From Sphingobium sp. (GTDB lineage: Bacteria > Pseudomonadota > Alphaproteobacteria > Sphingomonadales > Sphingomonadaceae): a DNA stretch of 64,000 bases. How positions within the stretch are numbered: position 1 is the stretch's first letter; each line of letters begins with the position of its first letter. A program made the position numbers and the translations under genes. The stretch lies in contig JAGRES010000013.1 in the NCBI GenBank assembly GCA_020446425.1, positions 124,001-188,000 of the forward strand, read 5' to 3'. Shown piece by piece: positions 32,308-41,636 of the stretch. Below the pieces are notes generated by a model that was not told the DNA's origin, searched no databases, and saw only the letters and a list, made by a program, of their open reading frames with translations.

Positions 32308-32991
32308 ATGCTGATCATAATACCGGATATGATAAGCCGCGAGGCAGCACTCGAACTGCGGGCGCAGATATTGAACGCCGAGTGGGTGGACGGCAACGCG
32401 ACCAGCGGGCCCGGATCGGCGCTCAAGAAGAAGAACCGGCAATTACCAGAAGCCAGCCCCGCCGCACAAACCGCGCAGGCTATCGTCGCCAAGGCGCTGG
32501 GCAATAACGAGCTGTTCCTCTCCGCCGCCCTGCCCCACACCATATTCCCACCGCTGTTCAACCGTTATGGGCCAGGCGAAACCTTCGGCACCCATGTCGA
32601 CAATGCCGTGCGCATTCATGGCGGCAGCGGCACGCGCATCCGCACCGATTTGTCCGCCACATTATTCCTTACCGACCCGGACGATTATGACGGCGGCGCA
32701 CTGGAAATCGAAGGGCCGTTTGGCGATGTGTCCTACAAGCTGCCCGCCGGGCATACGGTGCTATACCCCAGCTCCAGCCTGCACCGCGTGACACCTGTGA
32801 CGCGCGGCGAGCGTATCAGCTGCTTCTTCTGGATGCAGTCACTGGTCGCGAGCACCGAGCATCGCTCGATGCTGTTCGAACTCGACCAGTCGATTCAGGC
32901 GCTCACCGTGCGCCACGGCAGCACCGATGAAGAGGTGCTGCGCCTCACCAACGTCTATCATAATATGATGCGGCACTGGGCAGCCTGCTAA
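32308..32991 (+). CDS. PKHD-type Fe(II)/2-oxoglutarate hydroxylase (PiuC/YbiX)
   Basis: A 227-residue non-haem iron dioxygenase starting at ATG 32308 behind GGGGAT. The iron triad is His96 and Asp98 (GTHVDNAVRIH) plus His159 (SSSLHRVTPV), with Arg169 in the position that binds 2-oxoglutarate. The tail with RLTNVYHNMMRHWA is typical of PiuC/YbiX proteins. They accompany iron-siderophore receptors such as the one upstream, though their substrate is unknown. Overall length agrees with the family. Confidence 0.9.
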   Translation: MLIIIPDMISREAALELRAQILNAEWVDGNATSGPGSALKKKNRQLPEASPAAQTAQAIVAKALGNNELFLSAALPHTIFPPLFNRYGPGETFGTHVDNAVRIHGGSGTRIRTDLSATLFLTDPDDYDGGALEIEGPFGDVSYKLPAGHTVLYPSSSLHRVTPVTRGERISCFFWMQSLVASTEHRSMLFELDQSIQALTVRHGSTDEEVLRLTNVYHNMMRHWAAC

Positions 32992-33022
32992 TCTCGCAGC
33001 GCCGCCCATCATCAGTGTGAAT

Positions 33023-36000
33023 TTATCGCGACATTAGCCCACGCGCCTGACCGGTCAGCTCGGCCAGCATCGCAACATGCGGAGCCGGAGCGGCCTTGGC
33101 CCGTTCGAACTGATGCAGGAACTGGTCGATACGCGGTTTATGCTTGCCCAACCATGCTTCGACATTCTCCAGCGCGTTTTTCGTGCCAAGCCTGCCGAGC
33201 AGATCGAGCCGCATTTGCTGCGTATCCCGCTCGATACCCGACAATAGCTGGCGCTCCCACGGGTCGCTGGGGTCCAGTTTTGCTAGAGCCGTCTGTAGCC
33301 AGTGAACGCCGGTCGCATCGCCCAGGCGGACGAAAGCCCGCGCGGTCTCCAGCATATCTCCGCCCAGTTTCTGGTTGAGATTGGCGAGCCCCAGGGCACC
33401 GTCCATCTTGAACAGCATGGACACACGCTGCGCCAGGTCGCCGGGCACGCCAAGAAGCTCGAGATCGTCTTCCATCAATGCGGCGCGCGCCAGCAATATC
33501 TCGGTGAGTATCGCGTCGACCTCGCCCGAAAGCTGCTCCACGCCGTCACGCAGGGCAGCTACCGCTTCACCCGGAACAAAGCCCGGCGGCGTGATACGAA
33601 CAATGGACGCCATCTGCGAACGCATCGCTTTGGCGATCAGGCCGAGAAGCTCGATACGCCCTTTCTCTGGCATCTCCGCCGTATCAATATCCTGCCACAG
33701 GGCTTTGACGCCGAATATGCGATCCGCCACCACGAACGCACTGGCTATGTCGGCGAGCGAACAGCCTTCCTCTTCGACCATCTCATAAGGATGGATAAGG
33801 CCAAGGCGGTTGATGATGCGGTTTGCCAGCTCCGTCGCAATAATTTCCCGCCGCAGCTGATGGCTGGCGATGGCATCCGCCTCGCGCTCCTGCATCTGTT
33901 GCGGGAAGGAAGCCGCCAGATCGGCCCCCATGCTGGGATCATCGGCCAGCGTGCCCCGCTCTATCGCGTCCTGCAGTGTCAGTTTCGCGGTCGAGAGCAG
34001 CACAGCCAGTTCGGGCCGGGTCAGTCCCTTGCTGTCCTGCACACGGCGCAGCAACTGGTCGTTATTCGCCAGCCCCTCAACCCGCCTGTCCAGCGTGCCG
34101 CTGTCCTCGAACGTCTCGATCAGGCGCACATAGCTGGGCAATGCTTCGCTTCCGCCCGCCTCCGCGATGGAAAGGCCCAGCGCCTGCAAACGATTATCTT
34201 CCAGCACCAGATGCGCGACATTGTCTGTCATTTCGACCAGAAGCGCGTTGCGGTCATCCAGCGCAAGCCGCCCTTCCGCCATCTCACGGTTGAGCGCGAT
34301 CTTGATATTGACCTCGTTATCCGAGCAATCGACGCCCGCGCTATTGTCGATAAAGTCGGTGTTGATGCGGCCACCATTCAGCGCATAGGCGATACGCCCG
34401 GCCTGGGTCACACCCAGATTGGCACCCTCGCCTATCACCTTGACGCGCAGGTCCTCGGCATTGACACGTAGCGCATCGTTCGCCGTATCGCCGGCATCGC
34501 CGTTGCTTTGCGCCGCCGCCTTTATGTATGTGCCGATGCCGCCAAACCAGAGCAGGTCGTTGGGCGACTGCAATATGGCGGAGATCAGCGACGCCGGGTC
34601 CATCTCGTCATGGCCGACATCCAGCAGCGCCTTCATCTCAGGCGAGAGCGGGATGCTCTTCATCGAACGCGGGAAAACGCCTCCGCCTTCGGAAATGAGC
34701 GACTTGTCATAATCGTCCCAGCTCGACCGCGGCAGCTTGAATAGCCGGTCGCGCTCCGCCCAGCTTTTCGCCGGGTCGGGATCGGGGTCGATGAAGATAT
34801 GACGATGGTCGAACGCGGCGACCAGCTTGATAGCCTTGCTGAGCAGCATGCCGTTGCCGAACACGTCGCCCGACATATCGCCGCAGCCGATCACCTTGAC
34901 GCTCTGGCTCTGGACGTCGATGCCCATCTCGGCGAAATGCCGCTGCACCGATACCCAGGCGCCGCGCGCAGTGATGCCCATCGCCTTGTGATCATAGCCA
35001 TTGGAGCCGCCGCTGGCGAACGCATCGCCCAGCCAGAAATCGCGCTCCAGCGCAATCGCGTTGGCAACATCCGAGAAAGTCGCGGTACCCTTGTCGGCGG
35101 CGACCACGAAATAGGGATCGTCGTCATCGCGCACTACCAACCCTTTGGGGTGCACCACCTTGCCGCTGACGATGTTGTCCGTGATGGAAAGCAGCGAACG
35201 GATGAATATGCGGTAGCTTTCCGTTCCCTCGGCCAGCCAGGCATCGCGATCCATAGCAGGGTTCGGCAATTGCTTGGGATAGAAACCACCTTTCGCGCCC
35301 GCAGGAACGATGACGGCGTTCTTCACACGCTGCGCCTTCATCAGCCCCAATATCTCTGTGCGGAAATCGTCGCGCCGGTCGGACCAGCGCAAACCGCCGC
35401 GCGCCACCGGACCGGAGCGCAAATGGATACCTTCGACACGGGGACTGTAGACCCAGATTTCACGCCAGGGCAACGGCTTGGGCAAGCCCGGCACCTTCGT
35501 GCTCTCGATCTTGAAGGCCAGCGCCAGACGCCCGCTCTCGACATAGAAATTGGTGCGCAGGCAAGCATGAATTACCGCTTGGATGAGGCGCAATATGCGG
35601 TCCTCGTCGATTGCGGACACACTAGCGAGACCCGTCATAATCGCTTCGTCGCCAGCCTTGATGGCCTTGTTGCGATCTCCCTTGAAGGCGGGATCATGCA
35701 TCGCTCCGAACAGGCCGGTCAGCGCATGGGCGATATGCTGTTCCCGGCGTAACGTGTCGACGACGGTAGCCATGCCATAATGCATCCCGGTCTGACGCAG
35801 ATAGCGGAAAATGGCGCGCATCAATATCACCGCGGATGGCTCCATCCCAGCCGAAACGATAAGTTCGTTGAAGCGGTCGTCCTCCGCCAAGCCTGTCAGA
35901 ACGGCGGCCAGCGTGTCCTGCAAGATATTGGCGCGCTCCAGCAGGGGAACGGCGTCACCTCCGTCGTGGCGCGCAAGCAGGAAGCGGTGCATATGTCCCT

Positions 36001-37699
36001 TGCGGCCGCGATCGAGCGGGGTGGAGATTTCCTCAATCGCCTTGAACCCGAAATTTTCCAGCGCGGGCACCGCGTCGGACAGAGTGACATTTGTCTGGCT
36101 GTAAAGCTTGAGGCGCAGCTGATCCGGCTTGTCGTCACTATTGCGATAGAGGCGCACGCGGCGATCCGCCTCGCCTTCCAGCTTGGACATTTCGATAATA
36201 TCTATCGCGGCCTCTTCCGGCCCCGCACCAAGGCGGTATCCGGGCGGGAAGCTTTCGGCATATTCCTCGGTAAGCGTTTCCGCGCCGCCATTGTCGAGTA
36301 GCTCCGCCAGCGCCGCCTCGACGCCGGGCACCCAGCCGCGCACCATGTGCTTGACCTGTTTGTCGAGCACATTTTCATCGGGCGTGCGGCCACCCGCACG
36401 AATATCGAGCGTGATGCGCAGCAGCGCCATGCCGCCTTCTTCCAGCGCAATCGACCAGCTGAGCAGCGGTGCGTTCGCCGCCTGCGCCAGCATCTCCTGA
36501 ATCGCAACGCGGCGCGCCGTGGACACATCGTCGCGCGGCAGCCAGATGAAAGCGTAAAGATGTCGCTGCAACGCTGAGGTCGCCAGAACCAGTTTCGGCC
36601 TTGGCCTGTCGTTGAGCGACATGAAGGTCAGCGCCAGCCGCTCCAGCGTAGCGCGGTCGAAACCGATGATGATATCATGCGGCAATGTCGTGAGTGCATG
36701 GAACAACGCCTTGCCTGCATGGCCCGCCGGATCGAAATGATATTTCTCCATCAGCGCCGTCAGTGCGGCCCGCAGCATCGGCACCTTGTCTGGCGCGGTA
36801 GCCAGCGCCGCGCTGGTCCACATGCCCGCATGGATGGACAGCGCCGTGATCTTTTTCCCTTCGCGGATGGGAATGATGAACAAGTCGATCAGACTGGAGC
36901 GGTGTACGCGCGATGCCTGGTTGCTCTTGATGATCAGTGGGCTACGGCCGCCTTCCTCGAACCAATCGAAAGCCGCCTTGATGCTGCCGGCCGCGAGTAA
37001 CGGCTCATTGTCCGGCAATGCGCATATGCCCAGCATCTCGTCGCATGCTTTACCGCGATAGCAGATCCGATGCCCGATCTGCGTCAGATTGCGGGCGAGC
37101 AGCCAGCGAAGCAGCGCAGCGCCTTCGTCCTCGTTCAGCCTGTCCGCATCCGCCGCCAGAGCTTCCTGCATGCGGCCCCAGTCATTCACTGCCGCGCGAA
37201 CATGCGCCAGCGTTGCCGCGATTTCCGCCTCCAGGCTCTTGCGCTGTTTGGCGGTCGCCCGGTCAACCTCGATATAGACCACCGACTCTCGCCGGGCACC
37301 GGCACTGTCATCGGGCAGGATATCGACCAGCTTGCCCCGTGAATCGCGTTCCACGCTAAGCACGGGATGAACCAGTTGCTGGATCACCATTCCCTGTTGC
37401 GAAAGGCAATTGGCGATGCTGTCGACCAGGAACGGCATGTCGTCATTGACAATGGCGATGCGGGCGGGATGGGACGATGCCGATCTGTCGCGCTTCCCCG
37501 GCGCGGCGCTCAGGCTTTCGATGGTGATCGACGGCGTTCCGGGTGCGCGCGTTGCAGCAGCCTTCATCAGGAACGCGGCGGCGGCCTCGACCGCCTTGTC
37601 ATCAAAACTCTCGCTGGAGCCGGGCAAGGCGCCATGACGTAGCGCCTCTCGAAAGGCATTTTCTATATTATCGGCCTTATCTTTATCGCCTCTGGCCAT
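33023..37699 (-). CDS. gdhB: NAD-dependent glutamate dehydrogenase, large (about 180-kDa) type
   Basis: A 1558-residue enzyme that oxidatively deaminates glutamate to 2-oxoglutarate. The long N-terminal regulatory region holds ACT-like segments, including HPARIAIVNDDMPFLVDSIANCL. The catalytic core (about residues 700-1150) has GPVARGGLRWSDRRDDFRTEILGLMKAQRVKNAVIVPAGAKGGF and the NAD-fold KVIGCGDMSGDVFGNGMLLS. The C-terminal domain of the family ends AMLAELTGQARGLMSR. GGAG precedes the start. It is a stand-alone gene with a dyad in its promoter. Its activity would oppose the nitrogen assimilation encoded further right. Confidence 0.95.
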   Translation of the reverse strand: MARGDKDKADNIENAFREALRHGALPGSSESFDDKAVEAAAAFLMKAAATRAPGTPSITIESLSAAPGKRDRSASSHPARIAIVNDDMPFLVDSIANCLSQQGMVIQQLVHPVLSVERDSRGKLVDILPDDSAGARRESVVYIEVDRATAKQRKSLEAEIAATLAHVRAAVNDWGRMQEALAADADRLNEDEGAALLRWLLARNLTQIGHRICYRGKACDEMLGICALPDNEPLLAAGSIKAAFDWFEEGGRSPLIIKSNQASRVHRSSLIDLFIIPIREGKKITALSIHAGMWTSAALATAPDKVPMLRAALTALMEKYHFDPAGHAGKALFHALTTLPHDIIIGFDRATLERLALTFMSLNDRPRPKLVLATSALQRHLYAFIWLPRDDVSTARRVAIQEMLAQAANAPLLSWSIALEEGGMALLRITLDIRAGGRTPDENVLDKQVKHMVRGWVPGVEAALAELLDNGGAETLTEEYAESFPPGYRLGAGPEEAAIDIIEMSKLEGEADRRVRLYRNSDDKPDQLRLKLYSQTNVTLSDAVPALENFGFKAIEEISTPLDRGRKGHMHRFLLARHDGGDAVPLLERANILQDTLAAVLTGLAEDDRFNELIVSAGMEPSAVILMRAIFRYLRQTGMHYGMATVVDTLRREQHIAHALTGLFGAMHDPAFKGDRNKAIKAGDEAIMTGLASVSAIDEDRILRLIQAVIHACLRTNFYVESGRLALAFKIESTKVPGLPKPLPWREIWVYSPRVEGIHLRSGPVARGGLRWSDRRDDFRTEILGLMKAQRVKNAVIVPAGAKGGFYPKQLPNPAMDRDAWLAEGTESYRIFIRSLLSITDNIVSGKVVHPKGLVVRDDDDPYFVVAADKGTATFSDVANAIALERDFWLGDAFASGGSNGYDHKAMGITARGAWVSVQRHFAEMGIDVQSQSVKVIGCGDMSGDVFGNGMLLSKAIKLVAAFDHRHIFIDPDPDPAKSWAERDRLFKLPRSSWDDYDKSLISEGGGVFPRSMKSIPLSPEMKALLDVGHDEMDPASLISAILQSPNDLLWFGGIGTYIKAAAQSNGDAGDTANDALRVNAEDLRVKVIGEGANLGVTQAGRIAYALNGGRINTDFIDNSAGVDCSDNEVNIKIALNREMAEGRLALDDRNALLVEMTDNVAHLVLEDNRLQALGLSIAEAGGSEALPSYVRLIETFEDSGTLDRRVEGLANNDQLLRRVQDSKGLTRPELAVLLSTAKLTLQDAIERGTLADDPSMGADLAASFPQQMQEREADAIASHQLRREIIATELANRIINRLGLIHPYEMVEEEGCSLADIASAFVVADRIFGVKALWQDIDTAEMPEKGRIELLGLIAKAMRSQMASIVRITPPGFVPGEAVAALRDGVEQLSGEVDAILTEILLARAALMEDDLELLGVPGDLAQRVSMLFKMDGALGLANLNQKLGGDMLETARAFVRLGDATGVHWLQTALAKLDPSDPWERQLLSGIERDTQQMRLDLLGRLGTKNALENVEAWLGKHKPRIDQFLHQFERAKAAPAPHVAMLAELTGQARGLMSR

Positions 37700-37732
37700 A
37701 CTGTCTCCTGCATCTTCTATTATTATAGAGTG

Positions 37733-37755
37733 TAATCATGACACCGCCATGATTA
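37733..37755. promoter_or_regulatory. Perfect dyad upstream of the glutamate dehydrogenase gene
   Basis: TAATCATG (37733-37740) and CATGATTA (37748-37755) are a perfect 8-bp inverted pair separated by 7 bases, about 35 bp before the gdhB start on the minus strand. It is a candidate operator; the regulator is unknown. Confidence 0.45.
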
Positions 37756-37785
37756 GGAACCTCTTATTTACCATATAAGTAAAAA

Positions 37786-37821
37786 CGCGCCAGCGAGCAG
37801 AATGTTCTGCTAGCCGGCGCG
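37786..37821 (-). terminator. Strong Rho-independent terminator after the PAS protein gene
   Basis: A long hairpin whose arms are CGCGCCAGCGAGCAGAA (37786-37802) and TTCTGCTAGCCGGCGCG (37805-37821). They are complementary apart from two mismatches, with a 2-base tip. On the minus strand TTTTT follows at once (37781-37785). It ends the transcript of the gene at 37865-39982. Confidence 0.85.
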
Positions 37822-37864
37822 CCAAATTTGCAATGCTCGGGCATGTCACCAGGCCCTTACGGCA

Positions 37865-39982
37865 TCAGATTTTTTTGCTTGCGGCGATCAGAACCTTCTG
37901 CGCCGCCTTGTCCTGCGTGTCGACGCTGGCGATAAAGGACACGCTGCCGTCCGGCTCCTGCCGCGCGACGATCAGCGCAACACCCTGCTCGTCGAATGTC
38001 AGCGCACCGGCATCGAGACGCTGGGCCCGGCCGATCTTGCGATAGGCACGCTCCAGACGGCGGACACCGCGCGGCGGCTCGCCTGCCTTGCGCGCGGCGC
38101 GGACATCGCTGACCAGCCCCTTGAGGCCGCCCTCATAGAAACCCAGCTGCCCGGCAAACGCGCCTTTTTCCACGCCTTCGGACAGCGCATATTCCAGTGC
38201 AAGCGCATATTCCGCGACGCGGGTCTTGTCATAATCGGCGCCGAAAACCAGTTTGACCACGGCGGTCATCGGGCTGCGGTCCTGTACGACAATGCCTGCT
38301 TCTTCGAGCATGGCCGCATAACCGGCAGGCTCCTCACGCGTGGCGAGCGCAAAATCATAGGCATGGCCGATGGCGCAGTACAGCGCCGTGCGACTGCGCG
38401 CATCGGCATCGAGCGCTTCCGCGGCACTCTGGCGTGCAATATCGAGCGCCCCGGCCAGACCGTCTGCCACTTCGGCGGGGTCGAGCACGGCCATTATGTC
38501 CGCGCTGTCTGTAGGTGCGGCGTCGACGGCGGCAAGGGCCGGAGCCATATCTTCCGTCATGTCCGCAAAATCATCATCATCCTCGTCGTCACTGAGGCCA
38601 ATCTCACCGATGCTGGCCAAAATGCTGGCACCTGCGGCGACTGCCTGATCGTCACCGTCCACTTCCATATCGGAAAGGACATCATCCTCCAGCGCCGTTT
38701 CCGCCTCATCCTGTGTTTCGGACGTGGCATTTTCGTCTTCTACGGCCAGCTCGGGCTCAACCGCGTCATCAGAAACTGCATCAAGACCAACTTCATCGAG
38801 GCCAATGTCGTCAATGTCGAAATCGAGGTCGCTCGATACGGAGTCATCCGCGGCTTCCTCAGAGTCGACTTCATCAAGGCCGACCTCGTCCAGCCCGATA
38901 TCATCATCGGCCTGGTCATTTACCTCGGCGGCTTCGGGTTGCTCATTGATCCCAAGCTCCCCGAGCAGGTCGTCAATGTCGGGCAAGTCGCCCATCGCAT
39001 CGGCCACAACATGGTCCTGGTCGGCGGCCATGAACTCCGAGAGATCAAGCTCATCCATCACGCCATCGCTGCTGGCGTCCGGTGTCTCTACCTCTGCAAT
39101 CGCGCTGGTGGCATCATCCGCCGTACCCTCATCGACGCTGTCGAATTCCGTAAGATCGGCAATCAGGTCGTCCAGTTCCAGCTCTGTGTCCGGCATGGAA
39201 TCGGACTCGGGCTGGGGCTGGGGCGCTTCGCTCGTCTCGGCTTCAGCGGAAGGGCTGCTGGCGGACATGTCCTCAAACCCGAAATCGTCAGCTTCCAGCT
39301 CGGCGATGTCGACGGGCTGCTTGGCGGTTTCCGCCTCATCCTCATCATCGAAATCGGCCGTCGCCGACGGGCCGTCGGCCCAGATCGGCGCGGGATCCGA
39401 AGCAGCGGGCGCGCTCGACATGGCGGCCATCACCTCTTCGCCCAGTTCATCAAGCATGTTCTGGCTGGCCACCTCTTTCCAGCTGATGACGCCATAGATG
39501 AAATCAATGGTTTCATCGTCCGAGGAGAAAGGCATCAATATGCCGCGATACATGATCTCGGCGCCGCGCTGGTTGGTGAATTCCGCTTCAAAGCCAACAG
39601 GGGCAGCGTTGGCGATAATCTGAAGATAATGGTCGGTCAGGCGGGTGAGAAGCGAGCGATTGGGGACTTCCTCCACACGCTCAACCATCTCCGTAATGCC
39701 GCACTCCTCGCGCAGGGCGGAACCCAGATAGATGATCGCGGGATTTTCCATACCCATCGAGAAATCGAGCAATACGCTGTTCGCGCCGAAATCTTCCAGC
39801 TCCTCGGGGTTGAGGTCCTCGATCGAGGGAAGCGCGCGATTACCGAGCAGCGACACCCAGTAATTATAGGCGCGCACATGCATGCGCCGTTCCTGGTTAC
39901 CGATCGACGGCGGCGCCTCTATCGCACCGTTATCCAGTGCCTCTTCTCTCTCGATATCGTCCTGGCCGCGTAGACTATCCAT
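37865..39982 (-). CDS. Acidic PAS_5-domain protein with long disordered middle
   Basis: From ATG 39982 (AGGTGAG upstream) the protein has 705 residues; a TTG at 40024 would add 14. Three parts are visible. Residues about 25-160 match the alphaproteobacterial PAS_5 domain (YWVSLLGNRALPSIEDLNPEELEDF through IIYLGSALREECG to FIYGVISWKE). About 170-500 is highly acidic, probably disordered, with the near-exact repeat DIGLDEVGLDEV. About 510-705 is a compact Ala/Arg-rich domain (ALYCAIGHAYDFALATREEPAGYAAMLEEAGIV, VSDVRAARKAGEPPRGVRRLERAYRKIGRAQRLDAG). A regulatory or scaffold role is guessed; no catalytic motif is seen. Confidence 0.7.
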   Translation of the reverse strand: MDSLRGQDDIEREEALDNGAIEAPPSIGNQERRMHVRAYNYWVSLLGNRALPSIEDLNPEELEDFGANSVLLDFSMGMENPAIIYLGSALREECGITEMVERVEEVPNRSLLTRLTDHYLQIIANAAPVGFEAEFTNQRGAEIMYRGILMPFSSDDETIDFIYGVISWKEVASQNMLDELGEEVMAAMSSAPAASDPAPIWADGPSATADFDDEDEAETAKQPVDIAELEADDFGFEDMSASSPSAEAETSEAPQPQPESDSMPDTELELDDLIADLTEFDSVDEGTADDATSAIAEVETPDASSDGVMDELDLSEFMAADQDHVVADAMGDLPDIDDLLGELGINEQPEAAEVNDQADDDIGLDEVGLDEVDSEEAADDSVSSDLDFDIDDIGLDEVGLDAVSDDAVEPELAVEDENATSETQDEAETALEDDVLSDMEVDGDDQAVAAGASILASIGEIGLSDDEDDDDFADMTEDMAPALAAVDAAPTDSADIMAVLDPAEVADGLAGALDIARQSAAEALDADARSRTALYCAIGHAYDFALATREEPAGYAAMLEEAGIVVQDRSPMTAVVKLVFGADYDKTRVAEYALALEYALSEGVEKGAFAGQLGFYEGGLKGLVSDVRAARKAGEPPRGVRRLERAYRKIGRAQRLDAGALTFDEQGVALIVARQEPDGSVSFIASVDTQDKAAQKVLIAASKKI

Positions 39983-40186
39983 GCTACTCACCTGCTTCTC
40001 ATTCTGAGCGCCCCTCTGGCTCAATGCGGGACCTTGGCACGGACATGGTTAACAACGTCTAAAAATGCAGGATAAGTGATGGAAAGAGCGTGGTGCGGAC
40101 GGCCGAGAGCACACTAAGCTGCTTGCCAGCACCCATGCTTGTTGATATGCGCAGCGCCGATATGAGGCCACGCGCCCTGTATCCAT

Positions 40187-40262
40187 GCCGCTTTAGCTCA
40201 GTTGGTAGAGCATCGCATTCGTAATGCGGGGGTCACGTGTTCGAGTCACGTAAGCGGCACCA
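40187..40262 (+). tRNA. tRNA-Thr, anticodon CGT
   Basis: A 76-base cloverleaf including the encoded CCA. The acceptor GCCGCTT pairs with AAGCGGC followed by ACCA. The D arm is GCTC...GAGC, the anticodon loop TTCGTAA gives CGT (reads ACG, threonine), and the T arm is ACGTG-TTCGAGT-CACGT. The sequence after it is atypical in composition, and tRNA 3' ends are common integration sites. Confidence 0.95.
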
Positions 40263-40848
40263 CCTTCCTAAAGACCGTTCAGCAAGGAAAAGCGCGGGCT
40301 ACTGCCGAAAGGGCGTTCGCCTTTGGGTCTGGCTTGGGTGCATGATTGTGGTCCATCCACAGGGGAATCAGGCGCGACCCACGGTATGTGCTGCTGTAGA
40401 GTCAGGCCATCGCGGTCATCAACAAACTGCCTCGCCGTGAGAAACGGTAATCGCGACTGATCGACTCACTCCGGGTCCGGGTCTCTACTCTCTTGATTTC
40501 AGGAGGTCAGGGGCTCAGGTCGGGGGCACCTGGCTTCTTGTCTCTGCATCAAAGCCTTTGGCAATTTGGATAAGCACTTGAGCAAGTGCAACTTTCTGCT
40601 TCGCTATTGCCACCAATATTTTCCCGATTCCTAAATCAAGTAATATATACGCAAAATCGTGGAAATTTATCTAATAATAAATTACATTTTATTATAAATA
40701 ATACGCATTTTTTACCGACATATATCAATAATATATATTCAATTTTATTTTACTACACTTGCGCCAATCTTGATTATTTTGATTTTAATAACCCGTTTAT
40801 ATTCTATCTATAATAGATAATTTACTGATAGGGATTGGGAATTGTCTG
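40263..40848. other. 586-bp gap without a recognised gene, strongly AT-rich in its right half
   Basis: From 40263 to about 40600 the gap has ordinary composition. It holds one small hairpin, GCACTT-GAGC-AAGTGC (40574-40589), and no supported frame. From about 40610 to 40835 it is extremely AT-rich (runs such as AATAATATATATTC), unlike the rest of the window. An 75-codon frame at 40586-40813 has no ribosome site and a composition expected of AT-rich noise. The stretch may carry the promoter of the pilin gene or mark acquired DNA. Confidence 0.6.
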
Positions 40849-41493
40849 ATGAAGAAGCAGCTTATGTCACTCGCAACTCACAATTGCGGGGCGGCTATCG
40901 TGGAATATGGTCTGATAGCTGCGCTGATCTCCAGTGCTGCCATCCTCACCATGACCGATGTGGGGACAGGTATTTCGTCGGTCTTCAGCGAGACTGCCGA
41001 AGGTCTATCCCATGCCCCTTCGAGCGGTACAGGTGGCGGGTCTTCATCCAGTGGGGGCTCCGCGTCGTCGGGGGGCTCTTCTTCCTCTGGTGGCAGTTCT
41101 TCATCGAGCAGCGGCGGCTCTTCGGGGGGCGAAAGCAGTTCGTCTTCCAGTTCCGGCGGAGGCGGGTCTTCTTCGGGCGGCGGAAGCTCGTCATCAACGA
41201 GCAGCTCAGGCGGCGGGTCTTCTTCGGGCGGCAGCTCTTCATCCTCGTCCAGCGGCGGCTCTCCGGGAGGCGGAAGCAGCTCGTCTTCCAGCTCTGGCGG
41301 AGGCGGGTCTTCTTCGGGCGGCGGAGGCTCGTCATCAACGAGCAGCTCAGGCGGCGGCTCTTCTTCGGGTAGCAGCTCTTCATCCTCATCCGGCGGCGGC
41401 GGAAGCCTCTTTGGGTCGAGTGGCGGCAGTACCACGTGCGGCAAGAGCCAAAAGAAAAGCAAAGGTAGTTGCAAGAAGAACAAGAAGAAATGA
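40849..41493 (+). CDS. Flp/Fap-type pilin fused to a Ser/Gly-repeat tail with Lys-rich end
   Basis: A 214-residue protein. Residues 1-52 form a Flp-type pilin N-terminus: a basic start, GAAIVEYGLIAALISSAAILTM with the Gly-x4-Glu-Tyr processing pattern, and TDVGTGISSVFSE. Normal Flp pilins end soon after this. Here about 135 residues of almost only Ser and Gly follow, encoded by a tandem duplication. The last 20 residues contain two Cys and many Lys (TTCGKSQKKSKGSCKKNKKK). No tad assembly genes are in the window. The tail could be a surface-exposed spacer or adhesive segment; that is inference. Confidence 0.75.
   Translation: MKKQLMSLATHNCGAAIVEYGLIAALISSAAILTMTDVGTGISSVFSETAEGLSHAPSSGTGGGSSSSGGSASSGGSSSSGGSSSSSSGGSSGGESSSSSSSGGGGSSSGGGSSSSTSSSGGGSSSGGSSSSSSSGGSPGGGSSSSSSSGGGGSSSGGGGSSSTSSSGGGSSSGSSSSSSSGGGGSLFGSSGGSTTCGKSQKKSKGSCKKNKKK
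41134..41415 (+). repeat. Two tandem 141-bp units inside the pilin gene
   Basis: Unit 1 (41134-41274) and unit 2 (41275-41415) are nearly identical in DNA and encode 47 residues each, starting SSSSSSSGGGGSSSGGG and including the only Thr (STSSSGGG). The period is a multiple of three, so copy changes keep the frame. Shorter degenerate Ser/Gly units precede unit 1. Confidence 0.85.
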
Positions 41494-41636
41494 TGGCTCA
41501 AGGATACTGCGCGTATCTCTCTGTTGCCATGAACCGCAAAGTATAAAAAAGGTCACAAGGACTATTCCACCAGCATTGGCTCTTAAGGAAAATGAATTGG
41601 CCTGCTGCCGGTTTGGTGGGCACCGGGATAGGCTCA

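Noticed and set aside
33302-34471. 389-codon plus-strand frame within the glutamate dehydrogenase gene
   Set aside because: Antisense shadow of a conserved enzyme, without motifs.
38363-39973. 536-codon open frame on the plus strand opposite the PAS protein gene
   Set aside because: It lies antisense to a gene with a recognised domain, ribosome site and terminator. Its translation has no family motif, and long antisense frames are common in GC-rich genes.
40586-40813. 75-codon frame in the AT-rich stretch
   Set aside because: No ribosome site, Asn/Ile/Tyr composition expected from AT-rich noise, and no family resemblance.
41041-41415. Direct repeats that could be mistaken for a CRISPR array
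   Set aside because: The repeats are coding, in frame, of Ser/Gly codons, and without spacers of constant length.
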